NCBI GenBank assembly: GCA_026545225.1
Contig: CM048849.1
Span: 49,340,336-49,404,335, forward strand
Length of the DNA stretch: 64,000 bases
From: Cornus controversa
Lineage: Eukaryota > Streptophyta > Magnoliopsida > Cornales > Cornaceae
Direction of reading: 5' to 3'
Made by a program: the position numbers and the translations under genes. The notes below the pieces were generated by a model, which had not been told where the DNA came from, ran no database searches, and saw only the letters and a program-made list of their open reading frames with translations. This document shows, one piece after another, positions 1-10,768 of this stretch. Numbering within the stretch: the first letter of the stretch is position 1; each line of letters opens with the position of its first letter.

Positions 1-47
1 TGCATATTTAGTTTTTTTCCCGAGAAATTATTTATGGAATTTTTTTT

Positions 48-264
48 TCGGAAAAAAACTCCTCTTTTTTTATTAAGGTAAAGAAAAACTTAATATAAAA
101 AAACTCATTCTTTCTAATGGAAAAATTTCCGGAAAACAAAAAAAAATCAAAAATTTTATTATGTAATTGTGAATTTTTAGTTTTTTTTCCAAAAAAATAT
201 TTCCCGGAAAAAAACTTCTTTTTTGTTATTAAGGTAAAAAAAAACTTAATATAATAAAAGCTCT
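48..264. repeat. AT-rich direct repeat pair
   Basis: Two nearly identical blocks of about 58 bp (48-107 and 204-264) lie in the same orientation. Each runs from a GGAAAAAAACT-like start through TTATTAAGG to ACTTAATATAA. The rest of 1-480 is homopolymer-rich AT sequence. The ORFs here are low-complexity Phe/Lys readings and not genes. Confidence 0.6.
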
Positions 265-299
265 CTTCTCTCAATTTTTTTTTATTTTTTATAATAATG

Positions 300-2330
300 A
301 AAAGGGTAAAATGATCATAAAAAAAGAATATGCGTAAAAGGGAGTAACTTGCTCACTTTTACAAAAGTGAGAGTGTGATATAATCTAAAATATAACATAG
401 AAGAATTTATTATAATTTTTTAAAATCACGGAAAAGTTTTGGACCCTTTTGCCTCTTTTGTATTTCATGCATCATGCACTTTACCCTTATATATAACATT
501 ATATATATGTTATAAATACAAGAGTGAGTGCCACTGTAACTAGAGTTGCATGACACTGATGTAAAGTTAATAGAACCGAGCTAGACAGTAGAGAGAGAAA
601 GGGATATGTCTTATTTACTTTCACTTCTGATGATCCTTCACAGTACATTACACATCTATTTACAGAGGCTTTCACCGCCCAATGCTCCAATCACTAACTC
701 ACTACTTTACATATCTCTGCACCTCACTCATTGCACATTCTCATGCAAGGCACATAAATACACTGCAATACATAAGTTTTCTGCATGACATAGGGATAGT
801 AAGATGGGGTGTAATTATGATGTGGACCCATATATATTAGGATTGAAGATGTATTATGGGCCTTGAAAGTCATGTCTTGCAATTTGACTTGTTGACTCAC
901 AAATTGGATTTTTTTGCACACACCCATAATGGCCTGACCAGAACAATAACCAAAACGGAAAGCGAGACTTTTACTCCACTTTTACTTGGGATCTTCAACG
1001 GATTGCTCTTCTATACACATTATGAGTAGTGCTTATCATTTTTGTAAGTGATAATATATATATATATATATATACACATCATGAACAACCCATTAAAATT
1101 GAATCCAAGAATTCATAATCAAACCTATGTGGGTGATGATGTTGACTTGGGAGACTTTGGAGTCTCAGTAATATCTCTTTCTCAATAACATTGATTGAGA
1201 GAGAGTGATATTAATTATTGCTTTCATTTTCAATTTCAAATCATGATTGGCTCCTTGTTCTACAGTGCTACTCCATATGCTGAAGAACATGAAACATGGT
1301 TTGATTTGCAATGAAATATTCATTTAGTAACAAACGTAGGATTAAGAAATTATGAAAAGAGTTTTGTCCTAAAAGATTATTCTTTTAATATTTTCCAAAA
1401 ATAACATAAAAGTAATAAAGCTAATAAATGAGACTTTATAATTGATTTTCCAATCAATCAGTGGCTCATGCGATTGCTTATAGCACTCCTCTCTCTATAT
1501 ATATACACACGCATAGATTAAAAAATTAGAAGAAAAAAAAAAGTAAAATAAGGAAATAAATCCGGATTGGCTGGACTCCATTAGTGTAAAAGACATTCAG
1601 GCTTATACACTTTCCTTCCCTCTCTTTCACTGCTGCCAACATCCAAGTCCTCTCTCCACTTTTTTTTTCTCCCCTCAAGCTCCATTGTACATCAAAGATT
1701 ATGTGCAAATACACACTCTGCCACATCCAATAATAATAATTATTTGTTGCAAAGCAAAGCAAAGCAATGATAGGTCTTGGACTTAAATTCAACCATACAC
1801 CAGTTTTACTTGTAAAGCTAAAAAAAAAAAATCTTCTATTTTTTTATGATTCATCTTTAAATTTGCATTTTCAACTTGTTGGTGTTTAATAGAAAGTCAT
1901 TCCATTTATGGCAGCAAAGAGGTGGTAATTTGTCCAAATAAATAAATAAATATATATATATAAAGAAGAAGAAAGGAGAGAGAAGGAAAGTGAAGAATTG
2001 TGAACGTTTTTACCCTAATCATGTCGGATCATTAGAACACATTAGCGGTACCTACTCATTGGTAGTAAATAAGTATTGTCCTAAAAAGAGTGCTACCCAC
2101 CACGGGCACGACCAAATTAAATTTAAAAAAAAACATAACAATATATATTTTTCACATCAATATGCAAACAAGAACAGCAAAATATAACAAAATCACTATT
2201 GTTTTCATGTAGGACAATGCTCTTATTCTAATTCAATACCGGCCAAAAAAAAATCACATCTTTGCATCTTACACATAATCTATGTCACACATATTATGTA
2301 AAAACATAAAAAATAATAATAATAATTTGG
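300..2330. other. intergenic, no gene seen
   Basis: AT-rich sequence with short microsatellites, including (AT)n near 1051-1072 and 1950-1962. All ORFs are under 90 codons and have no recognisable protein similarity. I see no splice-consistent coding chain on either strand. Confidence 0.5.
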
Positions 2331-2356
2331 AGGCCGATCGGACTAGTCCGATTTTA

Positions 2357-2441
2357 TTTTTATGTGATTGGGGTGGTGGGCTCCACCACATGACTTCACC
2401 ATGACATCATGTGTGAGGCCCACCACTTCACTCACATAAAA
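2357..2441. repeat. short imperfect inverted repeat (hairpin)
   Basis: The left arm 2357-2381 and right arm 2418-2441 are near reverse complements (TTTTATGTGA...GGTGGTGGGC against GCCCACCAC...TCACATAAAA). They are separated by about 36 bp and can form a stem of about 24 bp. On the minus strand a tRNA B-box-like string (GAGTTCGAATC) lies just upstream, near 2460-2470, so this could be part of a SINE or a small MITE. Confidence 0.5.
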
Positions 2442-3641
2442 CTATTCTCGACCTAGTATGATTCGAACTCTTTATCATTACTCTAAAATAAAACTATAAT
2501 TTCAAACAAAATATTTTTTTTTTCTTTTCTGAAAGACATGCTCCAAATACAGCTCATTTTAATAACAACTCATATCACATTCTAATCATTTACACTTTGA
2601 ATCCCCGCAAATCTTCCCTATCTACACCTTCAATCAAATCACACCCATCAAAATTTGAACTTTAACATCATCAAATCGAACTACATTATGAATTTCATGA
2701 AATTAAAATAAAATCTACTCAACCCCAAATGTTCACAGGCAAACTAATTGTCATAAAAACATTAAACATGTATATGTATAAAAAATCAATTCATAGAGCA
2801 ATAAAACACTTCAATTTTAAAAATAAAAAATAGAGAAGCCTTGGAGTGGAAAGTGTGGGATAATTTTTATCACCAATCTCTTGTTCACTACTAATTAGAT
2901 TTCTCTTTAATCTATCTTATTTAGAAAAGAAAAAAAAATACAAGATTTCTTAATAATGGTTAATTTCAAGATATAAAAGTTGTTGAATAAGCTGACTTAA
3001 AGATTAAAAAAAAAAGACAAATTTTTTTTGACATTTTGAAGCTGAAAGTAAAACTTGAAACAAACCTTGAAGAGAGCTTGATTCAGATACAAACGTGGCT
3101 GAGATTGAAAATAGACTCCCTAGTGGAGCTCGTAGAAGGTAATGGAGATTATTGACGAAGCCGCCAGAGTTTGCGACGACGGCGGTTTTGGACTTGGAAT
3201 GTGGTTCTTTGAAACTGTGATTTTTTTTTTTTTGACTTGGGAATTGAATGGTCATTCCATATGTTATGGAATGATTGGAATAATGCCCTGAAATCTTTTT
3301 TAATTTTTCTATCAAACAAAAGAATGGTTGGTTTGAACATAGTTGTGCTTTTGTGATGGTTCCAATGAGGAGGATGACTTCCTCCAAGTCTTTGAGCAGA
3401 AAAAGAGAAATAAAAAGGTGTCTTCAGAATTTCAAGCCATTGCATAAATGAGTATAAACATGTACAAGGTCTTGATTGAAAAGGCTAGGGGACCAGGCCC
3501 AAAGCTATTAAAAACAGGTTGGGCTAGAGAAAAGCCCAAAACCAAGTGATACTCATTGGTATTAGGCAACTATCCCTTCGGTAGGTTTCGTATCTCCCCA
3601 CCACTTATAGTGATTTAGGTTGGTTTTTGGGTTTTTTTTTT

Positions 3642-4381
3642 GGACAATACTTGGGTCCAACCCCAGGAGGACCAATTGGTCCTCCTGGGTGATGTGTCCC
3701 AACCAAATGTTGACACTTATTTCAGATATATAAAATATTAACAAACTTAAAGATATGGATCAAAACCCATTTTAACCAAATTCGTGTTAAAACCCATCTG
3801 GACTTCCCCCTCTCTCTCCACCAAATATATGTATTCATCTCCATCTTCATCTCCCATACATATATATACACTCATATATACACACACACCATCAAACCCA
3901 TCATCAATCAACAACAAAACCCATCATCATCCATCATATGAAAGCATATGAAATATTAGATCTCATAAATCCTAGGCAAGGTACAATTGAAAGCATCTCG
4001 AGATCCACTTTATATTGATTTGTTTCTCTAAATATACAAGCTTCAATTTCATACAGGGTACATAGAGAGTAGTGAGAGAAATAATGATGGATGATGATGG
4101 ATTTTGTTGTTGATTGATGATGGGTTTGATGGTGTGAGTGTATATATATGAGTGTATATTTATGTATGGGAGATGGAGATGGATACATATATTTACTAGA
4201 GAGAGAGGGGGGGGGGGAGTCCAGATGGGTTTTAACACGAATCCGGTTAAAATGGGTTTTGATCTATATCTTTAAGTTTTTTAATATTTTATATATCTGA
4301 GATAAGTGTCAACATTTGATTGGGACACATCATCCAGAAAAACCAACTTGGTCCTCCTGGGGTTGGACCCAAGTATTGTCC
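3642..4381. mobile_element. foldback (long-TIR) MITE, probably Mutator-like
   Basis: This is a 740-bp near-palindrome. The left arm, about 3642-3937, begins GGACAATACTTGGGTCC; the right arm, about 4084-4381, ends in its reverse complement. About 146 bp of non-repeated sequence lies between them. Arm sequences match with a few indels throughout, including a CATCAT-rich inner part. The flanks are T-runs on both sides, consistent with a 9-10 bp target duplication but too simple to prove one. There is no transposase. Long arms with a duplication of about 9 bp suggest a non-autonomous Mutator-like foldback element. If transcribed, the RNA would form a hairpin of nearly 300 bp. Confidence 0.75.
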
Positions 4382-4536
4382 TTTTTTCTTTTTAACTTTG
4401 ATAGTGATTTGGGTTTTCGTATGGCCCTCACTAGTGATTTCGATACTGTTTTGTATGGGTAGGTATATGATGAATTTTTTGTCATTCCGTATGACCTTTG
4501 AGACTTGGAGTAGTCATTGTGATGGATTATCTCAGT

Positions 4537-4702
4537 TAGAGGTGCACAAAAATTCACCCAAATCGGACCGGATTGGACAAAATGGTTTGATTTTTTACAA
4601 TTCAATTCGATCACGATTCCAAAAATTTTAATCCGTAATTTTTCAGTTCAGTTACGATTTCGTGTCCATCGGAACCGTATCAAACTGAACTGAACCGTTT
4701 AG

Positions 4703-4738
<36 letters not shown>

Positions 4739-5078
4739 CATTATGGCATATGCTCTTGTGGATTCACAAGCAGCAGTAGTAGTTTTTTAAACTATGATAT
4801 TTTTTTGGCTTTTGATAGTAGGTTAGTAGTATTTTTTATGATAGTAGGCTAGTGGCAGCTTCTAAAAAAATCTAAACTATTATGTTTTTTTGCCTTTTTA
4901 TAGAACAAAAAAATAATAATGATAGAACCATGGTTAGAACTGAACCAAACCGTTTCATCACAGTTCGGTTTGGTTCAGTTTTATACTTGAAATGGTTTGG
5001 TTCGGTTTCATGATTTAATAAAATTGATTCGTACAATTTGAGATATTTTGAAACCAAATCGAACCGTGTGCACTCCTA
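4537..5078. mobile_element. non-autonomous hAT element with 8-bp TSD
   Basis: The element starts TAGAGGTGCACA and ends TGTGCACTCCTA, giving imperfect terminal inverted repeats. It is flanked by a perfect 8-bp direct duplication, ATCTCAGT, at 4529-4536 and 5079-5086, the hallmark of hAT insertion. The inside has subterminal GAACCGTTT/AACCGAACC-type motifs in both orientations and an (AT)n run near 4703-4735. There is no transposase ORF. Length is 542 bp. Confidence 0.8.
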
Positions 5079-5086
5079 ATCTCAGT

Positions 5087-6000
5087 TAGTGGTGTTGAAT
5101 TGGCACTTAGGATGCATATTGGTAGTGGTTAGTTGGATATGTGCTGTTACTTTGTTAGAGGGAATGTAGTTTTGATGATTGATGGTTGGTAGTTTTTCAT
5201 TGGTTTTATATGCTCTTATTGTTTAATTCCTTGATAAATAATTAATGTACCGCACTGCTTAATAATATTATTTAATATAACTGTACTATCTACTAGGATA
5301 TGATAGTTATTGTCGATTAGCTAAAATATTACTTACCAAGCTTACCACTTATTTTTTCCCACATCTTAGGTGCTTGAGTTGTATTGCTTTGTGGCACTTT
5401 GTGAAACTCAAAATCCATCGATCTTGTCTTTTGAACAAAGAGGTAGAACTCAATTCATCTTGGGGTTGAAATGGTTTGTCTGTTTGACTCTGTTTTTAAT
5501 TTCAAAGCTAGCCTCTGAAACCGAAGGTTTGTCCATTTTTCCTCTTTTTTCACTATTCATTTTGCTAGTGGGTTATGGTTAGTTGAGAGATTGTACTTGG
5601 ATTCTTTTAAAATGGGGTTATTTTCATCGGCTGCTCTATTCCATTATTTTACCTCATCATTTTCCCAGTGGTATTTTGTTAATTTGGCGATGGTGTTTGG
5701 ATTCTTGGAAAATGAGATTACTTTCATCATAAGGATTGTGTTTGAAAACTTACAGAATCGGGTTAGGAACGGTGAATGGTGAAGGACCAAGACACATGAG
5801 GTGAGAGACGCTCAAAGGGTGTGTAAAGAATGACCTGGCACAACGACATCTAAGTTCGGTGAAAATTCGAGAATAATAGTTTGGTTTCTCTATCATCACT
5901 CTATTGGTTTTGATTGAGTTGTTAAACTTTATTGTAATGTTAAGTCATGCATTTGTTGAGTGAAATGTCAAGATTGCCTTGACCTCAACTTGGGAGCGTA
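5087..6000. other. intergenic, no gene assigned
   Basis: This stretch sits between the hAT element and the LINE relic. Two short + strand ORFs (5370-5582 and 5591-5782) are open but resemble no family known to me and have no splice-consistent continuation. They may be LINE or other transposon debris. Confidence 0.4.
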
Positions 6001-6004
6001 ACAT

Positions 6005-6690
6005 GGTGTGTTTTTCTCTCATACTCTAATTAATAACTTTATCTTTTCTAGTCGTTTCACTCATCCATTTTAACATTCTCATTTTCGTGTTTATGATAAC
6101 TTTGTTCTTGTCCCTTTTTTAGATAGCCCAAAACTCTTTCTCATACAACATAGTTGGTCTAATAACGATCCTGTACAAATTTTATTTTAACTGATGTGTT
6201 ATTATTTTATCACATAATATTCTACTAGTTTGCCTTTATTTTGTCCAACTCGCACCAATTTTGCTAGTTATATGGCTATCTATCTCTTTATTATTTTGTA
6301 TTATCAATCCTAGGTACTAAAATTGGTTATTTTGAGTAACCTTTTGATTTTGAAGTATTAACATTATATTATTAATGTCCGATTGTTTGTTAAATTCACA
6401 CTCCATATACTCGATTTTAGTTCAACTAATTCTCAATTCTTTCGATTCCAAAACATTCCTCCACATTTCTAGTTTGATTGCTAAGTTATCGTTAGAAGTG
6501 TCTAATAGCACGATATTATTGGCAAACATCATGCACCATAGAGTTTCATTTTGAATTTATTTTGTTAGTTTATCTAAGATTATTGCAAATAGATATGGGC
6601 TTAATATCGATCCTTGGTGCAATCCTACATTTATGGGGAGCTCACTCATCAAAATTTCAAAACCTTCCTTTCTAAGCTAGTATGCTATCG
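6005..6690 (-). pseudogene. RTE-type LINE reverse transcriptase remnant
   Basis: The minus strand translates, with several stops, to the C-terminal half of a plant RTE-clade LINE reverse transcriptase. In order: a HQGSILSPYLFAIILD stretch (about 6590-6645); the catalytic box decayed to FANNIVLL, where FADDIVLV is expected; MWRNVLESK; a YLGLIIQN-like stretch; RPTMLYEKEFWA; and MRMLKWMSETTRKDKV (about 6030-6080). Loss of both catalytic Asp residues plus in-frame stops shows it is dead. The element is truncated at both ends. Confidence 0.8.
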
Positions 6691-6789
6691 AAATTAGGTT
6701 ATGAATTAGGCTCTACAAAATACAAAAAACACTTTCCTAAGCTATTATGTCGCTGAAATTAGGTTTTAAATCTAGACAACATTCTTTAA

Positions 6790-8170
6790 ACTCCAAATTC
6801 CTTTAATCATCATCTTTTTCATCTTAAAAACACTATTTTCGTAAAATTGGTCATTTTCAACCACGAAACCTTGATTTTCATCATTTTCATCTCTAAATCG
6901 TCATTTTCAACTCAAAACTTTGACTTTCACCATTTTCATCCCAAAGATACCATTTTCGTAAAAATGGTCATTTTATCTCAAAATCTATATTTTCGTTTCA
7001 AAAATATCATTTTCGTAAAAATTGTCATTTCCATTTCAAAATCTCTGTTTTCGTCTCAAAAATTCCATTTTCACAAAAATGGTCATTTTCATTTCAAAAC
7101 TTCTATTTTCATCTCAAAAACTCCATTTTCGTAAAAATGGACATTTTGATCTCAAAACTTTCATCTTCATTCCAAAACCGCTATTTTCGCAAAAAAATAG
7201 CCATTTTCAACCTCAAAACCTTGATTTTCATATAAATCATATTTTTCATTTCAAAAACACCATTTTCATAAAAATAGTCATTTTCAACATCAAAACTTTG
7301 ATTTTTGTATAAATCATCATTTTCATCTCCCAAAACAAAATTTTTGTAAAACTTGTCATTTTCATCTCAAAAACTCCATTTTAGTAAAATGGACATTTTC
7401 GACCTCGAAAACACGATTTTCTCAAAAAAATCATCCTCTTTGACAATTCAAACTCCATTTTCGTAAAAATGATCATCTTCAATCTCAAAAAACATAATTT
7501 TCTGAACAATCATCCTCTTTGACATTTTAAATCCTGTTTTCATAAAAATGGATATTTTTAACTCATTTTTTCATGATTTTCGTAAAAATCATCATTCTAA
7601 GCTCTCTTTTCATAATTTTTTTAAAAATCATCATTTTTCTATTCTAAAATGTGATTTCCTTAAAAACCACCATTTCCAAGTCTAAAACTCTCTTTCTTCA
7701 AAGTGATCATTTTCAAGTCCAAAACTCATTTTTTTCAAAGTGACCATTTTAATCTCAAAACATACACTTCCTTATAAGTGACTATTTTCAAGTCTAAAAC
7801 TCAGTTTCTTAAAAATGACCATTTTTCATCTAACGTTCATACACTTTCTTAAAAGTCCCTTCTCAAGTCCCAAAAAAACTTTCTTAGAAGTCATCATTTT
7901 CCAATTTCTTCCTTAGAAGTTACCCTCTTTGGATTCAAAACATACGCTTTCTTAAAAGTCATTCTATTCAAATCAAATCTTCGACCTCCGTAAAAGTCAT
8001 TCAATTCAAATTGAGTCATCGACTTTCATAAAGGTAATTTCTCAAAACTAAGCCATCATTCATAAGACCTCCATAAAGGTCACTCTTTTTAAAGCAAATC
8101 ATCAATCTTCATAAAGGTCACTCTATTCAAATCAAAACATCAACTTTCGTAAAGGTCATTGTCATTGTAA
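6790..8170. repeat. degenerate tandem array, unit about 58 bp
   Basis: A core CATTTTCGTAAAAATGG recurs at about 6951, 7008, 7066, 7124 and 7181, with spacing of 57-58 bp, and then at looser intervals. Each unit also carries a TCATCTCAAAA motif. Past about 7450 the units drift to TAAAAGTCATT- and AAAGGTCACT-type variants but keep the rhythm to about 8170. The ORFs inside (Phe/His/Lys-rich) are translations of the repeat and not genes. The unit core is itself a small inverted repeat (CATTTT...AAAATG). Confidence 0.75.
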
Positions 8171-8463
8171 TGACCATCTCAAATATTTCGCGGACGAATT
8201 TTTTTTTTGGTGAATAGATAGTAACATGTCTCAAGTATTAATTAACAAGTTTATTGTTAATATAGATTACTTGAAATAAATTAAATTTAATTATAAATTG
8301 ATAATGTAGTAGTGTTTATACTGAATCAGAGGACCTACCCATGTAGGGTTATGTAATCTTCAATTTGATTTTGACTTTTAACTTTGAAGAGATTTGACTG
8401 TGTACCTTAATGTAAGGACATTCAATTGTAACCTTTTATATATATATATATATTAACACCTGT

Positions 8464-8590
8464 CTTTTTTTTTCTTTTTTTTAAGAGATAAGTACAATCA
8501 CACACGCACATTGCCTCTACGAAGGCTCAAACCTTGGACCTTCTTTTGAAAAGCCAAAGCTTTTATGTCGCTGGACCAACTAAATGTGGG
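8464..8590 (-). mobile_element. tRNA-derived SINE
   Basis: Read on the minus strand from about 8590, the sequence has an A-box-like TTAGTTGGTCCAGCG and, about 45 bp later, a B-box-like GGTTTGAGCC. A GTGTGTG stretch and an A-rich tail (complement of the T-run at 8465-8483) follow. That order is typical of plant SINEs. I cannot name the family. Confidence 0.6.
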
Positions 8591-9930
8591 AACGTTGAAG
8601 AAAGCAATCTTGGTGTGTCAACCTAATTGGAAGCTCGACAAGGAGATGTTGAAGAACCAGAGGAATTTTTAAGGTTACTGAAGGTGGAAGGAATTTTCTC
8701 AGCAGTTGTTCATGAAAGATTGCTGTCTAAGAGTTGGAAATCACAATCATAAGCATTAGTGAAATGGAATGGAATTAGTAACTGCATAGCATGTACTTTA
8801 ACTGGATATGTTGCATTTCTTGTTTGCAGGTCATGAGCTAGAGTTTTTAAAAAAATTTGAGAAGGAAATTAAACAGGGAAGGACAGGAGAACTTAAATGG
8901 GGTGGGAATGAGTGTGGGGGTTATTTTCTACACAATTTTGGGTGAGGGACGGTGCGAGAGGACTTAATCTAGGGCAGAGATGAGACCCCCAAAACTTTCC
9001 CTATTGCCATCCCTAGGCGGACCGGATCTAAATTTTTGTTCGGATCTATTTAAGTTGGTCCATGTCTACATTCCATTATTGAGATGTAAGGTTGGTTCGA
9101 GTTCATATCTGGGTAAGAGAAGATGGGTAAGAAGGCAAATTACCATTTGATTCCTTAAACTGAGACAAGAAGACTAACAAAAAAATAACACGAGATGAAG
9201 TAATTAATCTTTTTTGGGATGATAGATTGAGCGACCAAATCAAACACAAAAAAAAGTAACATTAAAATGGAATGAGAATGAGAATCTATTGTTTAGTTTC
9301 AAATATGAAATAATGCATGAATGGAATGATGATTATATTATTTTTGGTAACTAGATTTTCTTTTTAATGTTTGTTGGGAATGGAATGATTATTCCATAGG
9401 TTGAGTAGTGGAATAAATTTTATTCTTTTTTATTTCAAAAGAATGATACAGAATAATCATTCATACTTTAATTTTTCTTATCAAATAAAAAAAAATGAAT
9501 CCAAAAAGAAATTTCTCTCAATATGCATCTTTAGTAAAATTTTGGTGCCATAATTTATTGCCTTTTTTTTTTTTGACAAAAATACAATTAATTTTTTTAT
9601 AAATTGTGTATATATATATATAGAAGTTTTAGTTGTAGTAATATTTTGAAATTATTTTTTAGTTATTTTAAAATAAAATTGAAAGTTTTAATTGAAAAAA
9701 AATTATAAAATTGAGTTTTAGTTGTATTAAAATACTAAAATTGAGTTTTAATTATTTTAGAAGAGGGAGGTGAGAATGGTGGCGATGAAAGAACCTATTT
9801 TATATTATATATATATATATATATATATTACATCGTTCGGTACAAGTTACTAGGAAGTAGGAACATTTTTTTTCCCTCTCTTTTCAAACAGTTTATTCCT
9901 TCGAACTTCATTCAAACATTCCCGTTCAGA
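8591..9930. other. intergenic upstream of GMP synthase
   Basis: No gene is seen. About 9270-9480 is rich in GGAATGGAATGAT/ATCATTCC motifs in both orientations, resembling the ends of the element at 55273-56088, so it may be a decayed relative. (AT)n runs occur at about 9608-9622 and 9800-9828. Confidence 0.45.
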
Positions 9931-9935
9931 CACTA

Positions 9936-9981
9936 TTTGGGCCTCCGATCCTCATTAAAACATCAGAAAGATTACTATAAT
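9936..9981 (+). promoter_or_regulatory. GMP synthase promoter block shared with PPR gene
   Basis: A block of about 45 bp, running TTTGGGCCTCCG..CCTCATTA.AACATCAGAAAG, lies 85-130 bp upstream of the GMP synthase ATG. It recurs at 18060-18105 upstream of the PPR gene. It contains TGGGCC, the site II type element known from promoters of plant housekeeping and organelle-related genes. The promoter role is inferred from position. Confidence 0.5.
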
Positions 9982-10065
9982 CAACACTAAAAACCCTACC
10001 TTTGGTTTCTTGGTTGCTAAAACCCTACCCTTCTCTCCACCATCTGCTAAACCCAAAAAAACCCC

Positions 10066-10725
10066 ATGGAATCAAGCCTAGTTCTCATATTGGACTACGG
10101 TTCACAGTACACTCACCTCATTACTCGTCGAATCCGGAGCCTCTCGGTCTTCTCTCTCTGCATCTCCGGCACTTCATCGCTAAAATCCATCATGGATCTG
10201 CACCCACGCGTCATCATCCTCTCCGGTGGCCCTCACTCGGTCCACTCGCCCAACGCGCCGGTCTTCCCCGACGGGTTCATCGAATACGTCCAGTCCCACG
10301 GCGTGTTCGTGCTGGGCATATGCTACGGATTGCAGCTGATTGTGCAGAGGCTGGGTGGGGAGGTCAGGGTTGGGGAGAAACAGGAGTATGGGAGGATGGA
10401 GATTGAGGTTGAGAAGGCTTGTGGGTTGTTTGGGTCGAAAAGGGTTGGCGATAGACAGGTTGTGTGGATGAGTCACGGAGATGAGGCGGTGGAATTGCCA
10501 GACGGGTTTGAAGTCATGGCGCGGAGCCACCAGGGGTCAGTCGCAGCGGTGGAGAATCCATCCAAGCGGTTTTACGGGCTTCAGTATCACCCTGAGGTAA
10601 TCGGTTTTATTTGTTTCGTTTCGATTATTAGGGAATTGTTTCAAAACTTCTTAGAAGCTATCAGATTCATTTGAGATGGAACATTGCTTTGTTTGTTGCC
10701 TCCAGAAGTAGCCTTTATAATTCCT

Positions 10726-10768
<43 letters not shown>

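Noticed and set aside
2455..2475. tRNA gene suggested by GAGTTCGAATC (minus strand)
   Set aside because: Only a B-box-like string; no acceptor stem, A box or cloverleaf could be built.
3004..3445. Overlapping minus-strand ORFs of 127 and 98 aa
   Set aside because: No family match in either frame, poly-T interrupted, contains a GGAATGATTGGAATAATG repeat piece; not supported as a gene.
6951..7181. CRISPR-like regular spacing of a palindromic 17-bp core
   Set aside because: Spacers are themselves repeats of one another, the genome is eukaryotic and no cas genes are present; it is an ordinary degenerate minisatellite.
6847..7312. Two overlapping Phe/His/Lys-rich ORFs of about 95 aa
   Set aside because: Translation of the 58-bp tandem array.
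10002..10530. Overlapping ORFs of 134 aa (+) and 116 aa (-) over GMP synthase exon 1
   Set aside because: Shadows of the GC-richer GMP synthase coding exon; no family motifs, whereas the GMP synthase frame is unmistakable.
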